DNA from: Allolucifera butyrica | Lineage (GTDB): Bacteria; Bacillota; Negativicutes; Sporomusales; UPPP01 | Length of the DNA stretch: 64,000 nucleotides | NCBI RefSeq assembly: GCF_900476375.1 | Contig: NZ_UPPP01000134.1 | Span: forward strand, 91,142 to 155,141 | Direction of reading: 5' to 3' | Shown here: positions 62,873-64,000 of the stretch, in pieces | Layout of the letters: each line of letters opens with the position of its first letter | Numbering within the stretch: the stretch's first letter is position 1 | Position numbers and translations under genes: made by a program | The notes under the pieces: generated by a model | The model's input: only the letters and a program-made list of their open reading frames with translations | The model's database searches: none | Told to the model about the DNA's origin: nothing

Positions 62873-63265
62873 ATGGTTTTCGAATCCGAAAACGGACATA
62901 GAATTGCAAATCCTACCAAGCAGAATGTATTTGTTGGTTTATCGAACTTGAACGGCGTAAGAAATTCATATTCGGTTTTAGAAGACGCTAGTGGAAATTA
63001 TATACAGGTTGGTGGCGGTCCTAGTGAGTTTACTGTAGAAGTTAGGGAAATAGCTCTAGATGGAACGTTCAAGCATTGGAAAGCGGAATACTTTTCCTCT
63101 CGAACTGGTGAGAAAAGAGCTATAATAATATCTGGTTCATCTGTTCAGGTTGAGTCTACCCAAGTACTACAAGCAGAAACTGTGAGGCAACTGTTCGAAG
63201 CCTTTATGGACGGTGAGTATTTGTCGAAAATGGTAAGATGGATTGATATAACAGAAATGTTTTAA
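62873..63265 (+). CDS. Probable immunity protein, unknown family
   Basis: No family recognised. It has 130 residues with ATG 62873 after AAGGAGGGAGC, 17 bases past the previous stop. The sequence is beta-rich in its first half (NSYSVLEDASGNYIQVGGG) and ends in a helix (QVLQAETVRQLFEAFMDGEYLSKMV). Size, location and lack of signal peptide fit an orphan immunity protein in the toxin tail. No toxin for it is visible. Confidence 0.6.
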   Translation: MVFESENGHRIANPTKQNVFVGLSNLNGVRNSYSVLEDASGNYIQVGGGPSEFTVEVREIALDGTFKHWKAEYFSSRTGEKRAIIISGSSVQVESTQVLQAETVRQLFEAFMDGEYLSKMVRWIDITEMF

Positions 63266-63386
63266 GAGGTACCATTAAGTCGGGGATGTTGACAGCAGGG
63301 GGCAGGACGATTCTGCTATTCAGCAGAGATAGGAGTAGGTTCTTCGACTCAGATAATTCAAATACTTTTTGTCACAACAATATGAG

Positions 63387-63412
63387 TCGGGGGACGGTTC
63401 TCTGACTCATTT
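63387..63412. repeat. REP-like palindrome (GAGTCGGGGGACGG type)
   Basis: TGAGTC-GGGGGACGGTTCTCT-GACTCA. The reverse complement of its core, GAGTCAGAGAACCGTCCC, occurs again at 63665-63682 where the group II intron begins. The 417-base stretch 63266-63682 also holds a short unassigned frame (63425-63571, 48 codons, no recognised family) and the transposase remnant. Confidence 0.65.
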
Positions 63413-63522
63413 TGTGAGAGTAAAGTGGATGCCAAACAAAGCAGACAACTTAATGAAGCAAATTTTATTATATTAGCAGAAGCAATAAATTTCATAAATG
63501 AGTATTTAAGTAGCAGGAATAA

Positions 63523-63682
63523 AAGGTTGGAAAAAATAAAGCGTGGAATGGCACAAAACTGCGCAATAAGTTAATAACAAAAGTGAAAATCAGATCAAAT
63601 TTATCTGTGAGACAAATAGCGAATATATTGGGGATAGAAAGAAATATAGTACAAAGAGTGCGTCGAGTCAGAGAACCGTCCC
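63523..63682 (+). pseudogene. Remnant of a REP-associated (RAYT) transposase C-terminus
   Basis: The frame ending at the intron junction reads GTKLRNKLITKVKIRSNLSVRQIANILGIERNIVQRV (given here in part): the terminal helix-turn-helix typical of REP-associated Y1 transposases. A stop lies upstream at 63520 and the catalytic HUH and Tyr domains are absent. Its REP partner sequences flank it. The call rests on a short match. Confidence 0.5.
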
Positions 63683-64000
63683 GTGCGCCAAGAAGCGCAC
63701 GGAGTATAGCGGGTGGGAATCCCGTCTGGGAAGGTCTAGCCAACCACCCGGTATCCAGCCTTGGGACTGAAGCGGTAACGCCAGGTCTAAGCGTAGGTAG
63801 GAAAGGTAGTAGGCCGAAAGCGAAAGCTGAAGATGTAGAATCCCGAAATTCCTAATGGGAATGGTCGATGCATGGGACGAGCAGAAGACAACACTGGGCT
63901 TAGCGATAAAGGCAAGTTAAGTTTGGCGCCCCGGGATCGAAGGTCTTGGCATGCTACACACAGTTACTCCGTGAGAACTTGGGAGACCCTGTTGCTCTCC
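63683..64000 (+). mobile_element. Group II intron, 5' end (continues beyond window)
   Basis: Begins with GTGCGCC followed by the domain I paired segment AAGAAGCGCACGGAG. It goes on with GGGTGGGAATCCCGTCTGGG, CAACCACCCGGTATCCAGCC and GAAGCGGTAACGCCAGGTCT, all typical of the ribozyme domain I of bacterial group II introns. The maturase/reverse transcriptase gene should lie past the right edge. The insertion point is inside a REP-like sequence (after GAGAACCGTCCC). Only about 318 bases are visible, so class and completeness are unknown. Confidence 0.85.

Noticed and set aside
63583..63855. 90-codon open frame across the right-hand junction
   Set aside because: Its first 30 codons are the transposase remnant and the rest is intron RNA; the join is an insertion artefact, not a gene.
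1..64000. tRNA or rRNA genes
   Set aside because: I found no cloverleaf with a GGTTCRA arm and no rRNA sequence on either strand.

Overview
The window reads as chromosome of a spore-forming, diderm Firmicute of the Negativicutes, near Sporomusa, Pelosinus or Propionispora. The evidence is mixed but consistent. There are Firmicute-type ribosome binding sites and a SpoVAF/GerA-family spore protein. Alongside these are outer-membrane functions: a TpsB/FhaC transporter with a 2923-residue exoprotein, an LPS-type family 9 glycosyltransferase, a secretin, and a Selenomonas-type lysine/ornithine decarboxylase. Species identity is inference; no rRNA or tRNA gene was seen.

Layout. (1) 1-14.7 kb is a pectin side-chain (galactan / rhamnogalacturonan I) island. 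It holds a GH53 endo-galactanase (5' end off the window), two near-duplicate LacI regulators flanking an MsmX-like ATPase plus a sugar-binding protein and two permeases, a GH2 beta-galactosidase, an IclR regulator, a GH105 unsaturated rhamnogalacturonyl hydrolase, a GPH symporter and a LUD protein. (2) 15-32 kb is mostly housekeeping: serS behind a leader terminator, a 41-residue acidic microprotein, a DUF3231 protein, guaD, cheV, gpmA, an EamA exporter and a 3D-domain protein. It also carries a sigma-54 activator facing a CoA-transferase/acyl-CoA dehydrogenase operon with a -24/-12 promoter, then a SpoVAF-like protein, an FAH hydrolase and a GNAT. (3) 32-43 kb has a GT9, a PadR-controlled EmrAB-type efflux pair, a zinc-ribbon microprotein, an AEC carrier, a small beta-barrel-like protein, rmuC, cwlD, aroH and the decarboxylase. 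(4) 43-49 kb has a stripped-down Tad locus (cpaB, cpaC, cpaE) followed by a DegS-type kinase, then an exported ankyrin-DsbA fusion. (5) 49.5-63.3 kb is a contact-dependent-inhibition-like two-partner secretion island. The effector ends in a nuclease of the Endonuclease_NS_2 type, followed by an immunity gene and a tail of displaced toxin fragments and immunity genes. (6) The right end holds REP-like palindromes, a decayed REP-associated transposase remnant, and the 5' end of a group II intron running off the window.

Several small dispersed repeats cross these regions. They include a family of AAAGACCGC-type terminator hairpins, some with a conserved upstream box, and an inverted-repeat element with CCCAC termini in three copies. 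Two further repeats, of 35 and 38 bp, occur twice each. The most interesting parts are the orphan toxin/immunity tail, the ankyrin-DsbA fusion, the reduced Tad locus coupled to a kinase, and the three-copy palindromic element.
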